7,156 nt of DNA from a bacterium (GCA_020629735.1 JAHDCT010000059.1:1-7156); one strand, 5' to 3'. Positions 1-6,693 are shown, counted from the stretch's first letter. A program made the numbers and translations. Notes: generated by a model from the sequence alone, not told the origin.

Positions 1-22
1 TAGTTTATTCATTAGTTTTGTT

Positions 23-1189
23 ATGATTAAAGTATTTTTAGCTGAAGTAATTACAGATTCTAGACAGAAAGAGCTTACCGCTCAAAGAATGGAAGAACTT
101 GAGCAATTAGTTTCTACTTATTGATGATTGAGTATTGTAAAGGCTGTTCAGCAAAGAATTAAGCCTGATTATAAAACATATATTTGACCATGAAAGCTTG
201 AAGAAATTATTGAATGAATGAAGGAATCATGAGCTGAATTGCTTATTTTTGGTAATATTCTAAAGCCAGCCCAAATTTATACTCTGAATGAGATTTTGCG
301 TAAGGCATCTAAGGATGATGAGATACAGCTTAAAGCTTGGGACAGAGTTGATTTGATTTTGAAAATTTTTGATCGTCATGCTACGAGTTCAGAAGCTAGA
401 TTGCAAATTGAGTTAGCAAGTATTAAACATATGTGACCTCGTATTTTTTGAATGTGAATGGAATTATCACGTCAGTGATGATGAATTTGAACTTCGTGAA
501 TTTGAGAAACAAATACGGAGATTATGCGTAGGCATTTGAGAACGAGACGCCAACAGATTGTAAAACAGTTGAGCAAGTATGAGCAGGTGAGAGAGAATCA
601 TAGAAAAGCGAGAAAAAAGAAATATTTACCTACGGTATGACTTGTTGGTTATACTAATGCATGAAAATCTAGTGTTATGAATGCTCTTACGAATAAGGGA
701 GTTCTTGTTGAAAATAAACTCTTTGCTACTTTATGAACTGATGTAGGCAAACTGTATATTCCTAGTATGACCTGAAAGTGAACGGAAATATTAATCAATG
801 ATACGATTTGATTTATTCGTGACTTACCCCCTAGTTTAATTAAAGCATTTACGTCTACTTTGGAAGATAGTATTGAGGCTGATATTCTTTTGCATGTTAT
901 TGATGCATCAGATCCTTTGTGGGATGATAAAATTGAAGTCGTAGATACAATTTTAGATACTATTTGAGCAGAGCAGCCAAGGTGCTATGTGTTTAACAAA
1001 TTAGATTTGTTAGATCAAGCTTGAATATCGAGATCTACATTTTTGGAAGAGTCGTCTTCATGGCTTGAGATGTATTGTGAAAAAAAAGATTATGAGACTC
1101 CTGAAATACTTTCTGTTTCAGCGGTTTCTGGAGAGTGATTGAAAGAATTGGAAGAGTATTTGGTTCAGCGTTTACAGAAGAAGCGGTAG
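23..1189 (+). CDS. hflX: HflX, ribosome-associated GTPase (TGA read as Gly)
   Basis: HflX GTPases bind the large ribosomal subunit and, in studied bacteria, split stalled or hibernating ribosomes under stress. Read with TGA as glycine the frame gives 388 residues, close to the usual size. The N-terminal HflX domain (about 1-195) has the TYIGPGK motif (52-58) and the glycine-rich LSRQGGGIGT loop (148-157), whose GGG is three consecutive TGA codons (476-484). The GTPase domain follows: P-loop GYTNAGKSS (209-217), G3 DTIG (260-263), G4 NKLD (325-328) and a G5-like SA (366-367). Of 29 glycines, 24 are TGA. Oddities: the usual TLDPT switch motif reads TLGTD (about 236-240), and the Arg of the usual GTRGPGE is Ser158. 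The start is the first ATG in a frame that stays open to the window edge; the leader is T-rich without a Shine-Dalgarno. The family call is very secure. Confidence 0.96.
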
Positions 1190-1376
1190 AAGAAAAGTTC
1201 GAGAGTAAAAGAGTTCGAAAGTTTGAGAGTTGAAATGAATGAAAAAGAGAATGAGTGAATTAGGGATTAAAAGTTTTATAGTTAGAGAGTTTCAGAGAGA
1301 GGGAAGTGAGTATTTTGCCGAGCGTTTCCAGAAAATTGTATTTAAATTTGCTTGCATTTGGTTGGTGTGATTTTTT
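1190..1376. other. Non-coding gap between convergent genes
   Basis: This stretch separates hflX from the minus-strand gene. Its first part is a degenerate purine-rich repeat, listed separately. The rest is AT-rich. The only open frames with a start, near 1235 and 1307, are 11 and about 24 residues even with TGA read as Gly. I see no convincing GC-rich hairpin with a T-run, so how the two converging transcripts end is not evident. Confidence 0.6.
1197..1244. repeat. Degenerate 16-bp tandem repeat, GTTCGA family
   Basis: Three roughly 16-bp units run head to tail: GTTCGAGAGTAAAAGA (1197-1212), GTTCGAAAGTTTGAGA (1213-1228) and GTTGAAATGAATGAAA (1229-1244). The 19-bp string at 1204-1222 recurs exactly at 1960-1978. 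The units are too short and variable for a CRISPR array. This looks like an intergenic low-complexity repeat family; its function is unknown. Confidence 0.6.
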
Positions 1377-1946
1377 CTAGTTGTTAACATTATCCAAGGT
1401 CTCAAGTACTGCTGTAGAGGCTTTTTCGCTTACTTGTGTGGTGATTTCGTTATTTTTCTTTGAGAGGATGCGCTCAATTTTTGTTAATCGTGTTAAAAGG
1501 CTATCTAATCAATTAATTTCTGAAGTATCTATTTTCTTAAAAGCGTCGGCTTGATTTGTATTAACATAGTAATCAATTTGTTTAGCTTTCTTGCTTCAGA
1601 TTTTATGACTAAAAAATACCATATCTAGTTGTGAATTGCTTTTTTTTGATTTCATATCTACTTCGACAGTAAGTTGTCGCTTTTCTTTTGGAGTTTCATT
1701 TTCTTTTTTTTCTTTGTATTTTTTAAGGGTTATTGTTGTTACTCAATTTATTTGTAATTCATACATATTGGGTTCGATTATTTCTCATCTTGATACTATT
1801 TCTTTTACAAGGTGTGCACTTAGATACTCAATTACTTTTTCTTTTTCTTGATGTGAAAGTTTGTTTGTTTGTAGTTTAAGCATAGCAGAAATATCGTCGT
1901 ATCAGGCGACCTGGCTTTGAGATCTGATTGCTTTACCGTTTACCAT
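1377..1946 (-). CDS. Unrecognised 189-residue lysine-rich protein
   Basis: I do not recognise this protein. With TGA as glycine the minus strand is open for 190 codons from ATG (1946) to TAG (1377-1379). Five of its six glycines are TGA, matching its neighbours. It is hydrophilic with no signal peptide or membrane segment, so it is probably cytoplasmic. Residues 1-55 look helical; 56-100 may be mostly strands (MYELQINGVTTITLKKYK, then QLTVEVDMK) split by a highly charged K/E linker near 75-90. Residues 135-189 are again helical and could form a short coiled coil. An internal ATG at 1883 (codon 22) is an alternative start. Upstream is pyrimidine-rich with no Shine-Dalgarno. The opposite-strand F/S-rich frame is its shadow. 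The gene opposes both neighbours and lies between two direct copies of a 19-bp repeat. Two CGA codons (90, 153) may encode Trp rather than Arg. Confidence 0.7.
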
Positions 1947-1951
1947 GGGAG

Positions 1952-2012
1952 AGTGAAAAAGTAAAAGAGTTCGAAAGTAAAAATGTTGAAGTGAATGAGT
2001 GAAAGAGTTCTT
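1952..2012. repeat. Second copy of the GTTCGA-type repeat
   Basis: This segment carries the exact 19-bp match (1960-1978) to 1204-1222, followed by a GTTGAA unit with GTGAATGAGTGAAAGA. It sits directly upstream of the minus-strand 189-residue gene, while the other copy lies downstream of it, so the two direct copies bracket that gene about 756 bp apart. Confidence 0.6.
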
Positions 2013-2046
2013 TATTTAAGTATAGTGAGATGTTGAAAATTTGCTA

Positions 2047-2066
2047 AAAAGTTTAGGAAAACTTTT
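2047..2066. other. AT-rich hairpin, 8-bp stem
   Basis: AAAAGTTT (2047-2054) pairs with AAACTTTT (2059-2066) across the 4-nt loop AGGA. The stem has one G-C pair and no long T-run on either side, so it would be a weak terminator at best. It may be chance in AT-rich DNA. Confidence 0.3.
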
Positions 2067-2076
2067 AAACGTTAGT

Positions 2077-2091
2077 TGAATGTTACATTCA
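2077..2091. promoter_or_regulatory. 15-bp dyad, candidate operator
   Basis: TGAATGT (2077-2083) and ACATTCA (2085-2091) are perfect 7-bp arms around a single T. A compact dyad with a 1-bp centre between two divergent genes could be a site for a dimeric regulator. No regulator gene is nearby and no second copy was seen, so this rests on symmetry and position only. Confidence 0.3.
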
Positions 2092-2100
2092 TTTATCTGT

Positions 2101-2133
2101 TTATTCACTTTTCACTTATTCACTCTTTTACTT
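2101..2133. repeat. Inverted copy of the intergenic repeat
   Basis: The reverse complement of this stretch reads AAGTAAAAGAGTGAATAAG and onward, the same vocabulary as the direct copies. Its 12 bp at 2122-2133 are an exact inverted match to 1959-1970. The two copies face each other across about 150 bp and could pair in RNA or recombine. Confidence 0.45.
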
Positions 2134-2233
2134 CATATATGTCACCTTTATTTTTTTAACTTGACTAGAAAGTTATTTGTAAAAGGCTACACTTATTTGA
2201 CGTTTGTGTAATTCATTTAATTTTGTTTTTTAC

Positions 2234-3226
2234 ATGTCTGAAGTTGTTTTTTCACTTAAGGAAGCTAGGTCTCTTATTTCTGAGCTTTATCAGAAGTTGT
2301 GATCTAAAATAATTTGACAATGACAGCTTATAGATTGGTTGATAATTGCTACGTTGGCTAGATGACATGTTTTATTGGAAGGGGTCCCTTGATTAGCTAA
2401 GACATTGGCTGCAGAGTATCTAGCTCAATCTTTTGGAGTTAGATGTTCGCGTATACAATTTACTCCTGATTTACTGCCGTCTGACATTATTTGAACTCAG
2501 ATACGACATCAATGAAAATGATCATTTGAGACTATGTTGTGACCAGTTTTTTCTTCTTTTGTTCTTTGAGATGAAATTAATCGTGCTCCTGCAAAAGTTC
2601 AGTCAGCATTATTAGAGGCTATGTCAGAATCTTCTGTGAGTATTTGAACTGAACGTTTTGATTTACCTCAACCGTTTATGGTTGTTGCTACTCAAAATCC
2701 ACTTGAACAACAATGAACCTATCCATTACCAGAAGCTCAGCTTGATAGATTTCTTATGAAAATACCTGTTGATTATCCAAATGAAAAGGATGAGATTCGT
2801 ATTATGCGTCAATATGCATCAACAGATGTGCATGAAGAATATTCAGAGATTTGTACGTTAGAAAAATTACAGAATATGCAAAGATTGCTAGAATCGATTC
2901 ATGTTTCTGATGAGATTTATGCCTATATAAAGAATATTGTCTTTGAGACGAGATATCCTTGAAAATATCTTGCTTCTGAGATGACGTGATATCTTCGTGT
3001 GTGAGCTTCTCCTAGAGCATCATTAGCATTTGTTCAATGTTGAAAAGCAAGGGCATTGATAGAATGAAGAGATTATGTTTTGCCAGAGGATATTGCATAT
3101 GTGGCGTATCCAGTACTTTTTCATAGACTTCTTCCAAGTTATCAGGCTTTTGTAGATAAGGTTTCTATCAAAGATATAATTGAAGAAATCATTCGTGTTG
3201 TTCCTCGTGTAGAGGCTAATGTATAG
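2234..3226 (+). CDS. MoxR-family AAA+ ATPase (TGA read as Gly)
   Basis: MoxR ATPases are hexameric AAA+ chaperones thought to remodel or activate partner proteins, typically DUF58 and VWA-domain proteins encoded beside them. The 330-residue product has the family's usual length and motif order: Walker A GVPGLAKT (50-57), the [10 protein letters not shown] segment (79-88), Walker B VLGDE (110-114) running into [16 protein letters not shown] (115-130), sensor 1 ATQNP (152-156), [11 protein letters not shown] (163-173) and sensor 2 GASPRA (257-262). All catalytic motifs are present, so it should hydrolyse ATP. Seventeen of 19 glycines are TGA. Codon 91 is CGA at a position usually aromatic in the family (GTxxY or GTxxW), so it may be Trp. 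The ATG lies behind a T-rich leader without a Shine-Dalgarno. It is the first gene of a probable operon; the DUF58 gene follows after 59 nt. Confidence 0.95.
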
Positions 3227-3285
3227 TTTGTTGCTTTGTTAATGTACGTATTCTTTGATGTTTTATCTTTTCGTTTTTTTATTTG

Positions 3286-4074
3286 ATGGATCATCAATTA
3301 AAAGAAATAGACCATATTCACTATAAAGATGTCGGAATATCTCAGAGATTTTTTTTAGAATTGTCTGGAAGATATGCTTTAAGAAAAAAATGACTTGGTT
3401 GAGATTTTTCTGAGATGAGAACTTATGCACCATGAGATGATCGATCTAAAATTGATTGGAAGACTACTGCTAAAAAAAATACTTTATATGTTAAGGAGTA
3501 TGAGCAAGAAGGTCATTTCCAGCTACTTTTTTGATTAGGATTATGAGACTTTTGATGACGAAATCTATGAACGAAAGACATATTTTTTTGAAAAGTAGCT
3601 AAGATTTTTACTTTGCTAGCTTTGATATGACTGCGTTCATGAGATGATATTAGACTTTTTGGTTCATCTTTGTATTTTCTAGGAACATGAAGTTCGCAAG
3701 ATCATTTTCGTCTCATGATGGATGATCTTTCTTGATATAGCACTTCTCGTGTGTCGTATCTTCTAGGCGGATCTCATAACTCTGATTCGTATTCAACAAC
3801 AACTTCTTTGTTGACAGGTTTTTTGAAAGAAAAAATCATTCAAAGATGTTTTGTTGTGTGTGGTGTTCCATATAGTTGATGAGAACATGAACTAGAGTTT
3901 CTGCTCCAACACAATATGCTTGTTTATATTGCTTGCTGTCCGATTGAAGAGGAGAGAGAGCAAGATCAACATATAAGGACTTTATGGAAGAAGAGTATTG
4001 AATCATCATGATGAGCTTTTATTGAATTATATGATTATACTGATCCTGTTGATGCGTTGTTGAAATGAATCTAG
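3286..4074 (+). CDS. DUF58 domain protein, MoxR partner
   Basis: DUF58 proteins are encoded next to MoxR ATPases and are presumed partners or substrates in cell-envelope or stress functions; the biochemical role is poorly known. The 262-residue product has the diagnostic block: GLGGDFSEMRTYAPGDD (36-52), then KIDWKTTAKKNTLYVKEYEQE (55-75, split here by its IDWK core). A VWA-like alpha/beta half follows. The DxSxS metal-binding signature common at its start is not visible: the corresponding stretch is FGLGLGDFGG (82-91), so metal binding may be lost. There is no membrane segment, so it is probably a short cytoplasmic form. Eighteen of 29 glycines are TGA, a lower share than in MoxR. Two CGA codons (53, 92) may be Trp. 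The frame is open upstream without another start codon; the ATG follows a T-rich leader. It lies 59 nt after moxR and 47 nt before the membrane protein gene. Confidence 0.92.
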
Positions 4075-4121
4075 GTTTTGTAAATTTTTTCTTTCTACTT
4101 TTATGTTAATTTTCGTGCTTT

Positions 4122-4559
4122 ATGTGATCAGATGTGTATCTTTATTGAATAGAACAAGGATGAGCATTGTTTTGATGGTGGACAATTTTGTGGATCTTGT
4201 TCGTTTTATTATGAGTTTTCTTCTTTTTTTGAACGCAAAAAAAACACCTTACATGAGGTGCTAGGTCTTTTAAAAAAGAAGAACTTTCTGATGTACTTTC
4301 ATATTTAACTGGACATAAAAATTCTTTGACGAATAGAGAATGGTATACGGTTATTTTTTCTTATTTGGATGCATTACGTGCTTTGTGATATGATATTGAG
4401 AATCATGATTTTTATCATTTTCTTCACGACTGATATAGATTTCTTTTTACTCATGAAATCAAACCTGTTGATATACCTCAAAGAGAGTTAGAGCTTCATG
4501 TTTTTTCTGTTATAACTTCTGATTTTTTATCCTTACCTATTTCTGATGAATCAACATAA
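4122..4559 (+). CDS. Small one-pass membrane protein of the MoxR/DUF58 operon
   Basis: No family is recognised with certainty. The 145-residue product has one strongly hydrophobic segment at about 15-37 (GWWTILWILFVLLGVFFFF core) preceded by a short polar N-terminus and followed by TQKKH, so the N-terminus is probably outside and the C-terminal domain cytoplasmic. The soluble part (about 45-145) looks alpha-helical, with ELSDVLSYL and REWYTVIFSYLDALRALG. Size, topology and position after MoxR and DUF58 resemble the small DUF4381-type membrane proteins of such operons; that is inference from context. Nine of 12 glycines are TGA, including two within the membrane segment. An in-frame TAA at 4107 leaves this ATG as the earliest start; it has a T-rich leader. 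Its last 14 nt overlap the start of tag, which suggests translational coupling. Confidence 0.82.
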
Positions 4560-5103
4560 GAGATGTTCTTGGTGTGTATGAGATGAGCTTTATGAGAAAT
4601 ATCATGATGAAGAACGAGGAGTTCTTGTCACTGATGATAAAACTTTGTTTGAGTTTTTGATTTTAGAATGAGCACAAGCTTGATTGAGTTGGATAACTAT
4701 TTTGCGTAAACGTGAATGATATAGGAAACTGTTCTATGACTTTGACCCTATCTTGTGCAGTCAGATGACGGATGCGTATTTAGAGAGTGTTTTAGAAAAC
4801 CCTTCTATTATTAGAAACAGACGTAAAGTTTTTTCTGTGAAGAAAAATGCTGCTGCTTTTTTGAAAATTGTTGATGAATTTGGTTCATTTTATACATATC
4901 TTTCTCAATTTTTTCCTGTTATTCCTCTTATTCATAGATATCATTCTTTGTGAGAATATCCAACGGTGATAGATGAATCTACTGCGCTCTCTAAGGATCT
5001 TAAGAAAAGGGGAATGACTTTTGTATGACCGACTATTCTATATGCATATGTTCAAGCTGTGTGAATTGTTGATGATCATGTTGTTTGATGTTGGAAAGCA
5101 TAA
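4546..5103 (+). CDS. tag: DNA-3-methyladenine glycosylase I (Tag)
   Basis: Tag removes 3-methyladenine from alkylated DNA, starting base-excision repair. The 185-residue product matches the family end to end. Numbering is shifted by 3 from E. coli Tag: the zinc ligands correspond to Cys7, His20, His178 and Cys182, the key Glu is Glu41 in LEGAQAGLSW, and base-pocket Trp residues match Trp9 and Trp49. Other blocks are IIRNRRK (88-94), ALSKDLKKRGMTFVGPTI (147-164) and DDHVVGCW (176-183). Eight of 11 glycines are TGA. Codon 24 is CGA where the family has the conserved Trp of YHDxEWG; an Arg would be strange, so this codon is strong evidence for CGA as Trp. The ATG lies inside the preceding gene (14-nt overlap), and the alignment needs it because Cys7 follows closely. 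Probably the last gene of the moxR operon. Confidence 0.95.
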
Positions 5104-5111
5104 AGATATTT

Positions 5112-5117
5112 TATAAT
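5112..5117 (+). promoter_or_regulatory. Candidate -10 box (TATAAT) before the ABC transporter gene
   Basis: A perfect TATAAT lies 8 nt after the tag stop. The only -35-like hexamer at workable distance is TTGGAA (5091-5096, spacing 15), which is weak. If used, transcription would start near 5124, after the ATG at 5118, and would favour the ATG at 5160 as the real start. Such a hexamer can occur by chance in AT-rich DNA. Confidence 0.3.
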
Positions 5118-5159
5118 ATGTATTGTAGATTTTTCTTGAGTGGCTATATTTCGTTTTGT

Positions 5160-6338
5160 ATGTTTTGATTTTTCTCTCTTGTGACGTATTTTCAGAAATT
5201 AAAAAAATTCTTTGGTGTCTTAGAAATAGCTCAGTATGAATTCTTTCTTTTTTTTCTTTCTAATGTTATTCATGCTTTATTTCCTCTTGCGACGGTATGG
5301 ATGATTGATCAGGTTATGTATGGTTTAGAAATGTGAGTTGACGCTACTGAACTATATAGTTATCTCTATATACTAGCTTGATTGATTGTGGTATATCGTT
5401 TGTATGAGTTCTTTTGAAGAAATAACGATTGGATGTATGATTCGACGATTAGAAAATATTTGCGGGAAACGTATATTAATAAATATGTTTTATTGGATGC
5501 AAATGCTGTTGAGAGTATTGGTACATGAAGGCTTATATCAATAATTGAGAAGTGAATTAGTAAGCGAATAGATCTTATTAAAATTACCTTTAGAGAATGA
5601 ATTAAAAACTCTGTTTCATTGGTTTTTATTGTTTTTTATTTAGTTACGTACTTGCCACAAAGTATTGTATGGGTTTTTGTGGTTGCTTTTTTAGTTTGTC
5701 TTTTTGTTTGGAGAGTTAATAGATGAGCATACTTTTGGAGAATAAAGAGGAGAGAAAAAATTCATGATATTGTGAAGAAAATGGTGAAGATATTGATGTC
5801 AAAGTTTGAAATTCTACAAAATCAAAAACACTTTAAAGAGGTAGAAAAAATTAAAGAGTTAGATGATTGAAGGTTTGCTGCACATTTATGAGTAGTGACG
5901 TATGTAAGAGCTATTTTTGTAATTCCATGATTGTTTGTTTCTTTGATTACATTCGCTTTTTTGTGGTATTGAGTAATTTTAGAGACGTGATCTGGGTATG
6001 CTGGTTTGGCTACGATTATGATGATTCTTACTCTTTTGGCTAAGATTATTCATGATTTAGTCCGTTTTTATAGAAATTTTACAATGGACTGGGTGCATGT
6101 TGAAAAACTCCTCGATTTTTTTGATGAGACTCCAGATATCGTTGGGTATAACTCATGAAATGAATTTCTGTACTCTCGTTGAAATATAGAACTTCATTCA
6201 GTGTGATTTGGATATACTTGATGACAGGAGTTGCTGTCTGACTTTTCTTTGATCTTTGAATGATGAAAGAAGACGGCTTGGTATGAATGAGTTGATCAGG
6301 AAAATCTACTTTGATTAAATTGCTTGCTTGATATTTAA
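5160..6338 (+). CDS. ABC exporter membrane domain with truncated ATPase start (frameshifted)
   Basis: This is the N-terminal part of a type I ABC exporter half-transporter, which would dimerise in the membrane and export an unknown substrate. Membrane segments lie at about 26-48, 65-84, 151-171, 172-184, 247-272 and 279-300, with long cytoplasmic helical loops between. The ATPase domain begins at about 343 (IELHSVGFGYTGG), with the A-loop Tyr352, and continues to GGKKTA (373). The next motif, VGMSGSGKST, is in another frame: the sequence reads ACGGCTTGGTA where ACGGCTTTGGTA would continue. Unshifted, the frame adds 19 unrelated residues and stops at 6336-6338 (392 residues). Twenty of 27 glycines up to residue 373 are TGA. 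Codons 102 (CGG) and 136 (CGA) may be Trp. An in-frame ATG at 5118 would add 14 residues; I prefer 5160 for its T-rich leader. Sequencing error is possible. Confidence 0.8.
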
Positions 6339-6673
6339 GGCCTATAACTTGATCTATCTCTGTTGATGGACAAGATTTAACACAAAGATTAGCTATTGCT
6401 AAAATATTTTTGAAAGATCCTGAAATTATTTTTTTGGATGAACCCACTTCTTCATTAGATAGCTTCTCTGAGGATGCAATTACTGAAGCAATGCATACCT
6501 TATTTGAAGGACGTACGGTTATTGTTATTGCTCATAGGTTGCAGACGGTAAAGGAAGCTGATAAGATTTATGTTCTTGATGCTTGAAAGGTTGTTGAAGA
6601 ATGAATTCATCCTAGTTTAGTTAATCAAGATTGAGTGTATGCTTCGATGCTAGCCTTGCAGAGTTGATTTTAA
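6263..6673 (+). pseudogene. ABC ATPase C-terminal half, frameshifted and internally deleted
   Basis: This frame carries the rest of the ATPase domain of the preceding transporter gene. It has Walker A VGMSGSGKST (6281-6310), Walker B with D-loop IIFLDEPTSSLD, the H-loop IVIAHRL and a normal C-terminus to TAA (6671-6673). However, only about 46 residues separate the Walker A lysine from the Walker B glutamate, against about 124 in MsbA. The sequence jumps from SVDGQDL (the segment before the Q-loop) to TQRLAIAKIFLKDP (just after the signature), so the Q-loop and LSGGQ are absent. Such a domain could not form a normal ATP sandwich. An ATG at 6263 could start a separate 136-residue product, but the alignment shows a broken piece of one gene. 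Either real decay or an assembly error explains it; two defects within about 100 bp favour one of these over function. Confidence 0.75.
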
Positions 6674-6693
6674 GATTATTTCTTTTTGAAAAT

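Larger units (their letters stand above)
1947..2233. other. Divergent intergenic region upstream of the moxR operon
   Basis: This 287-bp gap separates divergent genes and should hold both promoters. It contains repeat copies in both orientations, an AT-rich hairpin and a 15-bp dyad, each listed separately. A TTGACT at 2161-2166 resembles a -35 box, but the hexamer 17 bp downstream (AGGCTA) is a poor -10, so I do not call a promoter. No open frame of interest was found on either strand. Confidence 0.6.

Noticed and set aside
239..436. A separate 65-residue gene inside hflX
   Set aside because: It is only the stretch of hflX between two TGA glycine codons; the same holds for the fragments at 2756-2962 in moxR and 4753-4953 in tag.
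23..1189. TGA as selenocysteine or Trp (mycoplasma code), or hflX as a pseudogene
   Set aside because: TGA columns match invariant glycines many times over, and TGG is already used for Trp; neither other reading fits.
1636..1851. Plus-strand 71-residue frame
   Set aside because: It is antisense to the longer minus-strand gene and is low-complexity Phe/Ser, as expected from the complement of a Lys/Glu-rich gene.
1197..1984. CRISPR array or insertion sequence ends
   Set aside because: Repeat units vary in length and sequence, spacers are irregular, and no cas or transposase gene is present.
2161..2189. TTGACT as the -35 of a moxR promoter
   Set aside because: The hexamer at normal spacing is AGGCTA, and the better TACACT is 21 bp away, too far for a confident promoter.
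2433..2615. Plus-strand 60-residue frame inside moxR
   Set aside because: It overlaps, in another frame, the conserved Walker B region of MoxR.
4103..4258. Plus-strand 51-residue hydrophobic frame upstream of and overlapping the small membrane protein
   Set aside because: It overlaps the longer frame from 4122, which has a coherent membrane segment plus soluble domain and TGA-Gly use; the alternative has neither.
6263..6310. Programmed -1 frameshift making a functional exporter
   Set aside because: There is no classical slippery heptamer, and the ATPase also lacks its Q-loop and signature, so restored reading would not give a working domain.
6079..6447. Minus-strand 122-residue frame
   Set aside because: It lies opposite the recognisable ABC ATPase domain in both of its frames, so it is a shadow.
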